Of a DNA stretch of 64,000 nt, positions 1-8,381 are shown in pieces. How positions within the stretch are numbered: position 1 is the stretch's first letter; every line of letters starts with the position of its first letter. The position numbers and the translations under genes were made by a program. The DNA is taken from the NCBI GenBank assembly GCA_015680685.1, contig MNCI01028787.1, positions 111,937-175,936 on the forward strand, written 5' to 3'. The stretch comes from Gnetum montanum (Eukaryota > Streptophyta > Gnetopsida > Gnetales > Gnetaceae). The notes beneath the pieces are model-generated. The model worked only from the letters and a program-made list of their open reading frames with translations, was not told where the DNA came from and did not search any database.

Positions 1-946
1 GGAAGTTCCAACATGAAAATTAGAAGACATTACTATGGATTTCATTATGGCAATATTAGTGACTAAGAAGGAGAATAACTCTATTTTGATGATAGTTAAT
101 CATTTGTTGAAGATGGCTCATTTTATATCTTTAAAATTAATGAATACAATAAAAGATGTAGCCCAAAAATTTGTACGTGAGGTATTTCGACTATATGGAT
201 GCCCAAAGCTAATCACCTCAGATAGAGATCCTAAGTTTATCTATGAATTCTAATAAAACTTCCTCAAAAAACTTGAGACCCAATTAAAATTCAACATAGC
301 ATCCCACATAGAAACAAATGGACAAATAAAACATGTTAACCGAATATTAAAAGATATTCTATGAAGCTATGTTGAAAGTGAACCTAAAACATAGGATAAT
401 TACCTACCTTTTCTTGAATTCACCTACAATAATATTTATCAAGGATCCATACATAGAGTCTCATTTGAAGTTGTGTACGAATAGAATTATTGAACACCAA
501 TAACCTAGGAAGATCCAACTTTAAGAGTGGAATGAAAGGAAGAAGAAATGAAAATCATGGAAAATATTATTACAAGAGTAAAAATTAATTTGTAAGCAGC
601 CCAGGGTAAGTATAAGAAATATGTAGATCAACATTGTCTTAAGAAGCCATTCTAGATTGGGAATCAAGTATTGCTTAGGGCTAAACCCACTAGAAGTTAC
701 CTTAAGCTAGAAAGATATACTAAGTTAGCTTCTAGATACTGTGGACCTTTTAAAGTCTTAGAGAATATTGGCGAGGTAACCTACCAATTAAATCTTCCAA
801 CAATTTTAAAGATTCAGCCAGTATTCTATATGAGTTTACTCAAGAAGTTTCATAAGAATGATATACCATATGTACTAAAATGGAACACTTTGCATCTAAT
901 ATCTAACATAAGCTTTGAGGATAAACCAATTGCAATTAAGGGTTAG
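1..946 (+). pseudogene. Ty3/Gypsy integrase and C-terminal pol remnant (degenerate)
   Basis: This is the end of a retrotransposon polyprotein. Residues from 35 to 253 read as an integrase core: the ITMDFI segment holds the first catalytic Asp and TSDRDPKF (about 217-240) the second. The third acidic position fails: the family has TDGQTE near 310-330, and here the text reads NGQIK, so Glu is replaced by Lys. In-frame stops occur at about 250, 361 and 388. From 671 to 946 the frame reads the post-integrase region (YCGPFKVLENIGEVTYQLNLP, then FYMSLLKKF), which is the linker before a Gypsy chromodomain. The start of the element lies outside the window. A polypurine tract and an LTR follow in the expected order, so this is the 3' part of one old element. 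Family assignment is firm and the clade is not resolved. Confidence 0.85.
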
Positions 947-1139
947 AAAATAAATAAACTCCATGAACAAGACCATTAGGGAAGTACTCATTTAATAGTT
1001 AAACTACGTTCAATAAACCTAGGAAAATAGAGAGTTTATTCTCAACATATATCCTCAACTTTTTTATCATCATGATAATAAATAATAATTGTATTAATTA
1101 ATAGAAATTACTATGAAATCAATATATGTTTTTATTATG

Positions 1140-1249
1140 TGTAGATGATAATGAAGTTGAAAATGAGGAGGATAGCAAGGATGTAATTGCTAAACAACTA
1201 GACTTAGAAGAAGCATTCAAGGATAATTTGGATTCTTAAGGGGGTAAAT
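1140..1249 (+). other. Gypsy pol C-terminal tail and polypurine tract
   Basis: An acidic stretch (DDNEVENEEDSKD and following, about 1147-1235) resembles the C-terminal end of a Gypsy polyprotein and closes with a stop at 1236. The purine run AAGGGGG (1238-1244) lies a few bases before the TG that opens the LTR. It fits a plus-strand priming site (polypurine tract). The AT-rich stretch 950-1140 between the pol remnant and this tail looks like decayed coding sequence. Confidence 0.6.
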
Positions 1250-1690
1250 TGTAATGTCTCATCACTTGTTAAGGGTGGAATTATAATATTAATCATATAA
1301 TTAACATTTAAAAGAAGGGGTGCCTCATTATGAGGAGTTGTAACTATTCACAGTACCCTAGGGAATGGGTTTACCTATGACATTTAAGGCTAAACTTAGA
1401 GGTCGTATCAACACAAACAAGAAGAGACTGATCACCTCTTCAATCTAATGATGTAACCATGGTGGCAATGTTGGATTTTCTCTAAGGTCCTAAGTATCAC
1501 AAGAAGACAACTCAAGGTTATTAATAGTGTATCTAATAAATTTCATTAATAAAATTCCATTGTTTATTTTCCTTATAATTCTATATTCCTTCATCATTAT
1601 TTTGTAAGTTTAATGAGTGATCCAAATTATTTCCATGTTATACAATGATTTTATGCAATGAATGAATGAATTAATGAATGGGATGTCACA
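1250..1690 (+). mobile_element. 3' LTR of the Ty3/Gypsy element (441 bp)
   Basis: The segment starts TGTAATGTC right after a polypurine tract and ends GGATGTCACA, so the termini are TG...CA and roughly mirror each other. It follows a Gypsy integrase tail in the correct order. Two relatives lie in the opposite orientation at about 12222-12680 and 14706-15235. All three share an exact TTAGAGGTCGT core (about 1398-1408 here) and a GGTTTACCTATGACATTTA-like block. No target-site duplication can be tested because the 5' end of the element is outside the window. Confidence 0.75.
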
Positions 1691-2041
1691 TCTACCTCTT
1701 CCACCTTACCTTCTACTTCTTTGGGAATTTTGGACTACTTATGCATTGTCATTTTTGGAGTTTATTTCTTCTATAACTCTAAAGGTAGTAATTCATCCAT
1801 GATGTTAAGAGGATAAATCTTTAGTTTGGACTATGGTAATCATAATGTTTCAATAACTATAGTCATCATATAGTACTTAAATAGGTTTTTGAAAGTTTTG
1901 CCTCATAAAATAATCCCATTTATACTCATCCAAATTTCTAAGAATGATAAATTATCTATTAAAAAAGTTTTCAATGATCTCATTCTTTAGCATCTTAAGA
2001 TTATCAAACTCAAGTCTCAACTTAACCTCCTTGAGCTATTT
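1691..2041 (-). pseudogene. Copia gag (UBN2-type) remnant, 3' part
   Basis: Read on the minus strand, this stretch and 3261-3480 form one decayed Copia gag of the UBN2 type. Near 2041-1960 the minus frame reads VKLRLEFDNLKML, which matches the conserved helix of Copia gag proteins. Further on, about 1870-1790, it reads TIVQTKDLSS, matching the TIEETKDLSTL segment of the family. Several stops and frameshifts interrupt it. The two halves are separated by a LINE insertion at 2055-3247. Assignment rests on motif recognition by eye. Confidence 0.55.
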
Positions 2042-2054
2042 ATATGCTATGTCT
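2042..2054. repeat. Target-site duplication of the minus-strand LINE (left copy)
   Basis: ATATGCTATGTCT occurs here and again at 3248-3260. The pair flanks a LINE remnant whose poly(A) tail, seen as poly(T) on the plus strand, begins directly after this copy. Thirteen bases is a normal length for a LINE target-site duplication. Confidence 0.8.
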
Positions 2055-3247
2055 TTTTTTTTTCTTTTTTCTTTTTCTTTTTTTTTATTTTTGAAGAAAA
2101 ACTAAACCCAATTCTATGGTGGTTGAGGAAAATCTAGTAATAAAAGGTTATACATGAAGCACACTAAAAAGATATTATAGATTACAATAATAGAAAAACC
2201 CAAATTAGATGTAGTATTAAGATAGAAAAGCATCACCATGATGTCTTAAAATAATAGAAAAATCAATGATGAAGTGTTTAGCAAGTATAGTAGGATTCCT
2301 CTTTTCTTATTCAAAAACCTACCTATTGCACAAAACCCACACCATATGTAGTACTTTTGTAGCAAAAGTTCTATTTCAGCATCACTTCTATTTCTCCTAA
2401 ATTTGAGGAATTCAATTAATAAAGTCATGAATGGAACTACTAAGCCAACATACTCTTGTGATGTACCTAAGTTCATTCCAAAAAGACTAGGCCTTAAGAC
2501 AATGGAATAAACAATGATTATTGGTTTCTATATGAACTCCATAATGTGCACACTTATCATTTGTAATTAATCCCTTATGAAATAAAAACATGCTCATAAG
2601 TAATTTTCAATGTAGATACTTTAACATAAAAATTTTGCATTTTGGTACATCACATAATACCATTAAGATTCTTTAATTGAATCTTTAATTTCTAGCACTA
2701 AACTTGTATATGCTTCATTAAGTTTATATTGACAAGAATCACCTAATTATACTATTTTATCATGAACTTGAATATTTGATTAGAACCAAGGTTTCAATTT
2801 AATAAAACTTCTCCATGTCGAACTAGCATGAACAATAGATGGAGCATTATGGAAAAGCATGTTGTTATATAGGTACTTAGCTCTCATGACTTGTATCCAT
2901 GATTTGTCACTTGTGTAAAGTTCCCATGCAAGCTTTTCCAACCATGCTAAATTTATATGACTTAAATGAAAAATATCCCATCCACCCTCTTGGATGGGAT
3001 GACAAAGATCATTCTAGTTTATTGAATGAAAGCTGCATTCTTTAATATGAGACCAAAGAAAACATTATTCTAGATCCTCCAATTTATTCAAAACTACTTC
3101 TAGGGCTTTAAAACATGATAGATAATAAGACGGGTAGCTTGTAATATAGAACGAATCAACTAGAGCCTTCCTACTTGTGTTAGTAATTTCTACTTTCAAG
3201 CCGACAATCTTCTATCAGTTTTTTCAATGAATTCTTCTCATAAATTG
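2055..3247 (-). mobile_element. 5'-truncated L1-type LINE insertion
   Basis: On the minus strand, about 3240-2840 reads the region after the reverse transcriptase of plant L1 elements: YYLSCFKAL, then CFLWSHIKE and DLCHPIQEGGMGY. About 2590-2470 reads a zf-RVT zinc ribbon with Cys, His, His and Cys spaced as NDKCAHYG ... NNHCLFHCLKA. The reverse transcriptase itself is missing, as expected for 5' truncation. A pyrimidine-rich run at 2052-2090 (poly(A) on the minus strand) marks the 3' end. A 13-bp direct repeat (2042-2054 and 3248-3260) flanks the insertion. Many stops show it is old. It sits inside a Copia gag remnant. Confidence 0.8.
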
Positions 3248-3260
3248 ATATGCTATGTCT
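3248..3260. repeat. Target-site duplication of the minus-strand LINE (right copy)
   Basis: Exact second copy of ATATGCTATGTCT (2042-2054). It marks the 5' junction of the truncated LINE. Confidence 0.8.
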
Positions 3261-3480
3261 CATTTGAATTCTTCTTACAATGTCTTCTAACATTTCTTAG
3301 ATGTCTCCTTAACAATTATTCTTTTACCAAGTGCTTCAAAATTAGAGGTACAAATAATCATTTCAGTTAGAGAATCTTACTTGAAGGTGATCTCCCAATA
3401 TTTCTTCTCTTGTATAGTGAGGGCATCATCATTAGCAAGAACATCAAAATCCATTTTCTATATACTTTCAGACTTCATTA
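3261..3480 (-). pseudogene. Copia gag (UBN2-type) remnant, 5' part
   Basis: The minus-strand translation (about 3460-3261) resembles the N-terminal half of a Copia gag with stops, ending in an EEFK segment that corresponds to the start of the VKLRLEFDNLKM helix found across the LINE at 1960-2041. Joining order, strand and spacing fit one gag split by the LINE. The call depends on the better-preserved other half. Confidence 0.45.
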
Positions 3481-3575
3481 ATTTACATCATAGATTTCAT
3501 CACATGACTCCAAAAATTAAAGTCTTGTGATCTATTAAAAATAATACTACACATTAGTATTAATTTACTTTTCAT

Positions 3576-5112
3576 TTTAAAAACTAATATTCTAATACCA
3601 CTACTGAAGTTAGCATACTAAAATAAGATCCTTGGGAGCTATTTGTTACTAGAATTACAACTATAGATTCTTTGAAAAGTTCAACCATGAGCAACCACAA
3701 GTTGGAGTTGAATTATGGTATTACATCATGAGCAAACCATGAGTCATGATATATGACCACAAGTCATGGCCAAGTCATGGTAAGATTGTGAAAATTTTTT
3801 GAAAGTCAAGGATCTCAAAAACATAAAAAAATAAAAACTGAATAAATCATGAGTCATGGTAAGATCATGATGGTTATCATGAAGTTTTTGAAAATGCCAC
3901 AAGTCAACTATGGGTCATGGTCACCAAAAAAACAAGCAAACAAACAAATCACAAGGTAACCATGGATCATGATCTAGAAAAGTGTCTAACCATGAGGTGA
4001 CCACAAGTCATGTTTAGTAAAATATTCAAAACTAAATTCATCAAGGACTATGGGGAAGTCATGGTTAGGCCATGATGCTATAAAAAATAAAGGATAGTGT
4101 ACATAGGAAATTTCAACTTGAATCCATGCTTAGATACTAACTTTGATCACTCTAACAAACTTCTAAACATATTATATGCCTTCTAAACATGAATATTAGA
4201 GCTTAAATCAAAGAAAAAAAATACCAAAATACTTCTTGTAACATTTTGAGAAGCCCTAGAAGCTATGTATTTCACTATTTTTACCAATTTCTATTTCCTA
4301 GAGGCTAGGGATCACTTTACAAAAGTTGTTCGAGATCTCAAGATGAATCAACCTATGTCCTAAAAGTTGAAGTTTCAATAGATAGTTAAGTGACCCTCAA
4401 GATGCACATTAGTGAGTTTAAAAAACTTCGTCTTGTGGCCCATCATTGTTTGGCACTATTTCAAGGGTTAAAAATGTGAATTCTAGTTCAAAATCTTAGT
4501 TCTATGGCTGAAAAAGTTTATGGAATGGAAACAAGATCAAAACATTTATTAACATCCCATGCATGATAATAAATCTCAAAAATATAGTAAATCTTAGAAA
4601 ATATTAATAAAATAATCAAATTTGAAAACTACACATTTCATCAAATAGTTGCTATAAAAACAAAGATCAACCAAAACATATGCACATGAGAAGTATCAAA
4701 AACCCATAAAAATAAAACAAAGTACCAAATTACTCTACCTAAAATGACAGCATTATAACAAGAGCTTTCATGTGACTACAATCTACGAAACAAGCTCCAA
4801 ATCTTAGGCAAAATTGTAAGTCAATGATGGAATCTAAGAAAAAGCTGAAATGAGATTTGAAACTAGACTCTTATCAAGGTCCTCATTAATAGCGTAGCTC
4901 TAGATGTAGGTTTTTTCCAATCTAGCAAAATCTCCTCTCTAGTTCTATCTCCTAAATAGTAGCTATGTAATTGGATGATCTCTCATAGAATGGTTGCTAG
5001 GTATTTATGCTTGCAAGGATAAGGCATAGTTGGGTCAAAATTATAATTTAAGGAAAAACTAAAAATAAAAAGAAATTCTAATTCAAGAAATATTTAAAAA
5101 CTAATATTCTAA
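3576..5112 (+). repeat. CATGG-rich dispersed repeat, copy 1, flanked by a 20-bp direct repeat
   Basis: The unit 3596-5092 is bracketed by two exact copies of TTTAAAAACTAATATTCTAA (3576-3595 and 5093-5112). Its first part (about 3690-4075) carries many short copies of CATGAGTCATGG and GGTCAAGTCATGG. The rest is AT-rich and ends in an A-rich stretch. A diverged second copy in the same orientation lies at about 59470-62190. Shared blocks include TAGGGATCACTTTACAAAAG (4307) against TAGGGGTCATTTTATAAAAG (61343), and CCTCTCTAGTTCTAT (4933) against CCTCTCTAGTTCTAT (62012). I recognise no protein domain. The long flanking repeat and A-rich end suggest insertion by a LINE-like mechanism. Confidence 0.65.
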
Positions 5113-5169
5113 CATGGACTAATTCCCACCACTAGCCTAATAGCTAACTCAAAACTCTAATAAAAGAGG

Positions 5170-6370
5170 TTAGTGCACATATTTATAAATGAACTGGGGG
5201 AATGGATGCAAAATGCCTTTAATCATGGTATGTTAGTAAATGAATTATTTTGAACATGCCTCTCTTTGCAGATGATATGGCCTTGATTGCAAAATTAACT
5301 ACAAGATTAAATTATATGCTTTAAATTCTCCATGACTACTGCAACCATTCTGGTATGAAAGTTAATATTGATAAGACTAAAATTCTAATTTATGGTACTA
5401 TAAATAGAAATTACAATTTTTTTCTTGGAGAAAAAAAGACTTAATATATGTGAATCTTATAAATATTTGAGAATTAAATTTTTCAATCATTATAGTTGGA
5501 ATACCCTTATTGCTCAAAAGGTTTCAAGTGGCTTGTGAGCTCTATTTGCTCTAAGAAATAACTGTACCAAGAAATAAATTTTGGCATTAAAAATAGTCTT
5601 GTCCAACCTATATTATTATATGAGTGTGTTGCATGAGGACCTTCTCTTTCTATACATAATTGGAAGAAATTAGAGCATAATCAAAAGTAGTTTCTTGTGT
5701 GTGAATTTCAAGTTGAAATGTAGACTTCTTGTGGTTTCTTACTTTTAGAAGTAGCTTTGCTTCCTCTTAAAGTTGAAACCCTTTGTCAATTTATTTCTTA
5801 TACTTAGAAGTTAAGTTACATGGAGAAAGTTAATTATGCAAAGGAGATAATGAATGCCACAGACAAAAATGGATGGTTGCATCAAGGAAAAATCATGGCT
5901 TTAGTCATAGAATATTGTAATAGAGGATCTTTCTTTAAACAAAGTTCTTCTAGAAAACTATAAAAGAAAAAGTCTCAGCTAAAGTTTGGTTGAACATGTC
6001 AAGGAAAAACCATTTTTATTTACATTTTGTTAGAGGACGTTTGTTATTTAGTATTCAAAAGTATATATTCTCAGCTATTCCTATTCATTTAAGGAATCAA
6101 ATTGTTAGAGCAAGAATGAGCTCTCATCATTTTCTTATTGAGATAGATTATTGGATCAATATACCAAGAGAAGATCATATTTGCATATTGTGCAAATAAA
6201 GTATAGAAGATAAAGAACATTTTTTTTTTGTCCATTTTTGGCTCACATTTGAATGAATTATAGTATTAATTGTAATCTCTTGATTGTTTTCTTTTAACTT
6301 GACCCTATCTACTTGGGGCATTACATCAATGATGTTTTAAAATTTTTTCAATACTATGTTGAGGCTTTGT
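5170..6370 (+). mobile_element. LINE remnant with reverse transcriptase and Cys-His tail
   Basis: The plus strand reads PLFADDMALIAK (5259-5294), which contains the F-A-D-D catalytic box of a non-LTR reverse transcriptase (5265-5276). Soon after comes CNHSGMKVNIDKTKILIYG (about 5341-5397), the next conserved RT block. From 5460 it reads YKYLRIKF and further thumb-region text. An open stretch at 5990-6199 ends with RMSSHHFLIEIDYWINIP and a Cys-x2-Cys (HICILCK), then IEDKEHFFF past a stop, a terminal Cys-His motif. Several frameshifts and stops make it inactive. The C-terminal module differs from the zf-RVT of the L1-type copy at 2055-3247, so a different LINE lineage is likely. The exact ends are not visible. 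Confidence 0.75.
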
Positions 6371-6379
6371 AACCATCCC

Positions 6380-7810
6380 ATAAATCCTTTGTGATTTCAA
6401 AAATTTCTAGTTTCTAGTTTCTAGTTTCCAATTTAATGAAATTCCAATATACTAAAAATATAAAAATATAAAATTTATTAAAATACTAATAAATAAATAA
6501 AACATTAAAATATATTGAGGGGTGTTGGAACCCTAAAATAATAGTAATATAGGTACACCCTAAGATATATAGTGTAATTAGAACTTTGTAACTCTTCATT
6601 GTCCATCAAAAGCAAACTCATAACTTGGAGCTTTCAAATCAAGAGTCTTTACCACTAGGCTAACACCTCATTGTTAAAACATTAAAATATATTAAAAGGA
6701 AAAGGTAATTAAAAAAAGGAAATCACAAGGCACATAGCTCAAACCAAAAAAGCATAGTCAACAAAATAAAAAGGTTAATAAAGCATAAGACATAGGTTAA
6801 CACATAAGATATCAAGGGCTCAAATCACAAACATACCAATGGGTAAAGGGTATCTAAGGTAGATGTGTCACACTCCTTCAAAAGATTAAAATCATATAAA
6901 CTTGATCAAACCTTTGAAAAACTTGAGAGAAGTAAGAATCTAAGATTTTTGTGAGCATTGAAGTGTGAGAACCTTGTGAGAGTATGAGGATGGCTGAGAT
7001 AATGAGAGAAAATTGAGAGTATCTAACCTAATTGAGAGAATGAAAGTCAAATTGACAGAATGTGAGAACTCATGTGATAATGTGAGCAACTATGAAAATT
7101 CCATTGAAAGAATGAGATAAAAGGAAATAAGCAAAGTGCACAAATAGACTTTAGCACAAATTGACATTGAACACACAAAATGGTAGAACTTGGATGCCTC
7201 TCTTTTCATGAATGTCTATAAAGCCACTAAACCAACTTGGAGCATCTTCCCTCTTATGTTGCCAACACAACAAGAACATTAAACATAGTTAACCAACCAC
7301 TACTTTGTTTACACACATGGGTGTACATTATTCTTCCTAATGTTTTATGTGCACAAGACTCTTCTAATCAACATAGACCACATAACAATCAAGGTACATA
7401 ACATGAACCAATGACTTCTAACTAGAGACATATAAGACACATTACACACTAGACAATTTCCAACAAATTTAAAATCCCAAATAGGAGAATGATAGTTCAG
7501 CATAAATCAAATCTACTTATAAAACCTTTGAGATCATACTTGTGACTTCAGGATTGTAAAGTACATGCTTTAACCAAGTAAACTATGCTTCTTTAATAGG
7601 TGCTTTTAACATATTAGTTAACAATTTGGAAAATCAATCTAAAAGCTATATTTTTAAAGCCCAAATATAATTGCACCATACAACCAACATCAAAACAAAG
7701 GAATAGCATGAAGTATAATGACAAGTGGGTAAAAATGCATATTCATTGCAAGCAAGATTGTTTTAAAATTTTACAAAAGTTAAATATTTTATAAGAACGT
7801 GATCTTAGCA
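6380..7810. other. AT-rich intergenic DNA with SINE-like traces
   Basis: No gene is seen. Minus-strand stretches near 6590-6675 and 7535-7605 resemble decayed tRNA-derived promoters: the first has TTAGCCTAGTGGTAAAG followed by a poor B box, the second TTGGTTAAAGCATG followed by ACAAGTATGATCTC. Between 6950 and 7120 there are irregular GAGAGAATG and TGTGAGAA repeats. None of these is good enough to call a functional RNA. Confidence 0.35.
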
Positions 7811-7816
7811 AGACCT

Positions 7817-7889
7817 GCATCTGTGACCCAATGGTTAGGATAGCCGCCTTTCCAAGCCATAGACATGGGTTTGACTCCCGGTAGACACA
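7817..7889 (+). repeat. tRNA-Gly(UCC)-like sequence, probable SINE head or tRNA pseudogene
   Basis: The 73 bases follow the layout of a plant tRNA-Gly(UCC). They have a D-arm with CCAATGGTTAGGAT, an anticodon region CCTTTCCAAG holding UCC with one extra T, and a T-arm GGGTTTGACTCCCGG that keeps the internal B box. The acceptor stem GCATCTG against TAGACAC has mismatches, so folding is impaired. The following 100 bases (to about 7990) do not look like ordinary flank and could be a SINE body. It lies about 400 bp upstream of the GULLO promoter. A true but damaged tRNA gene copy is the alternative. Confidence 0.55.
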
Positions 7890-8283
7890 TGATGTTGTGC
7901 AGGGTTAACTAATATCATCGAATTCATGAAAGTTAGCTTCTAGTCTTGTTAAAGAAGAAAATCTCCTTCCGAAGGAATCCTAAAGCAATCCAAGATCGGA
8001 TAATATAACTCAGAAAGTGGCCATGATTGTGCTGTGCTGTATCAAACCACCTCTATCATTCTTTCCATCTGCAAAGTTGGATGAAAATCCAGAAATGCCC
8101 CACTCAGCAGCAACGGCAATGATGGTGTGTTTCTTTGCTACCCTAGTTTCACTCGGCAATTGTTTTGTTTACGGTTGAAGACCATCCTAAGAAACCAACC
8201 ACCACTGCCACTTTACCAAGCTCTGCGTGAGGCCCAAGAGAAAAAGGAAGACGCAAAGACAACCCAGCAACACAGAAAATTGC

Positions 8284-8290
8284 TATATAA
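8284..8290 (+). promoter_or_regulatory. TATA box of the GULLO-like gene
   Basis: TATATAA lies 92 bases before the start codon at 8382. A start of transcription about 30 bases downstream would give a 5' leader of roughly 60-65 bases with no upstream ATG. The surrounding 8040-8380 is GC-richer than the DNA further upstream, as expected of a gene promoter. Confidence 0.6.
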
Positions 8291-8381
8291 CATTGGATCC
8301 TCCCAAACAGTCGATCAAGCTTCTCGATCTCTTGCAATATCACCGGACAGACTGTTCCAGTGGTAGAGGCAGAAAAGAAAA

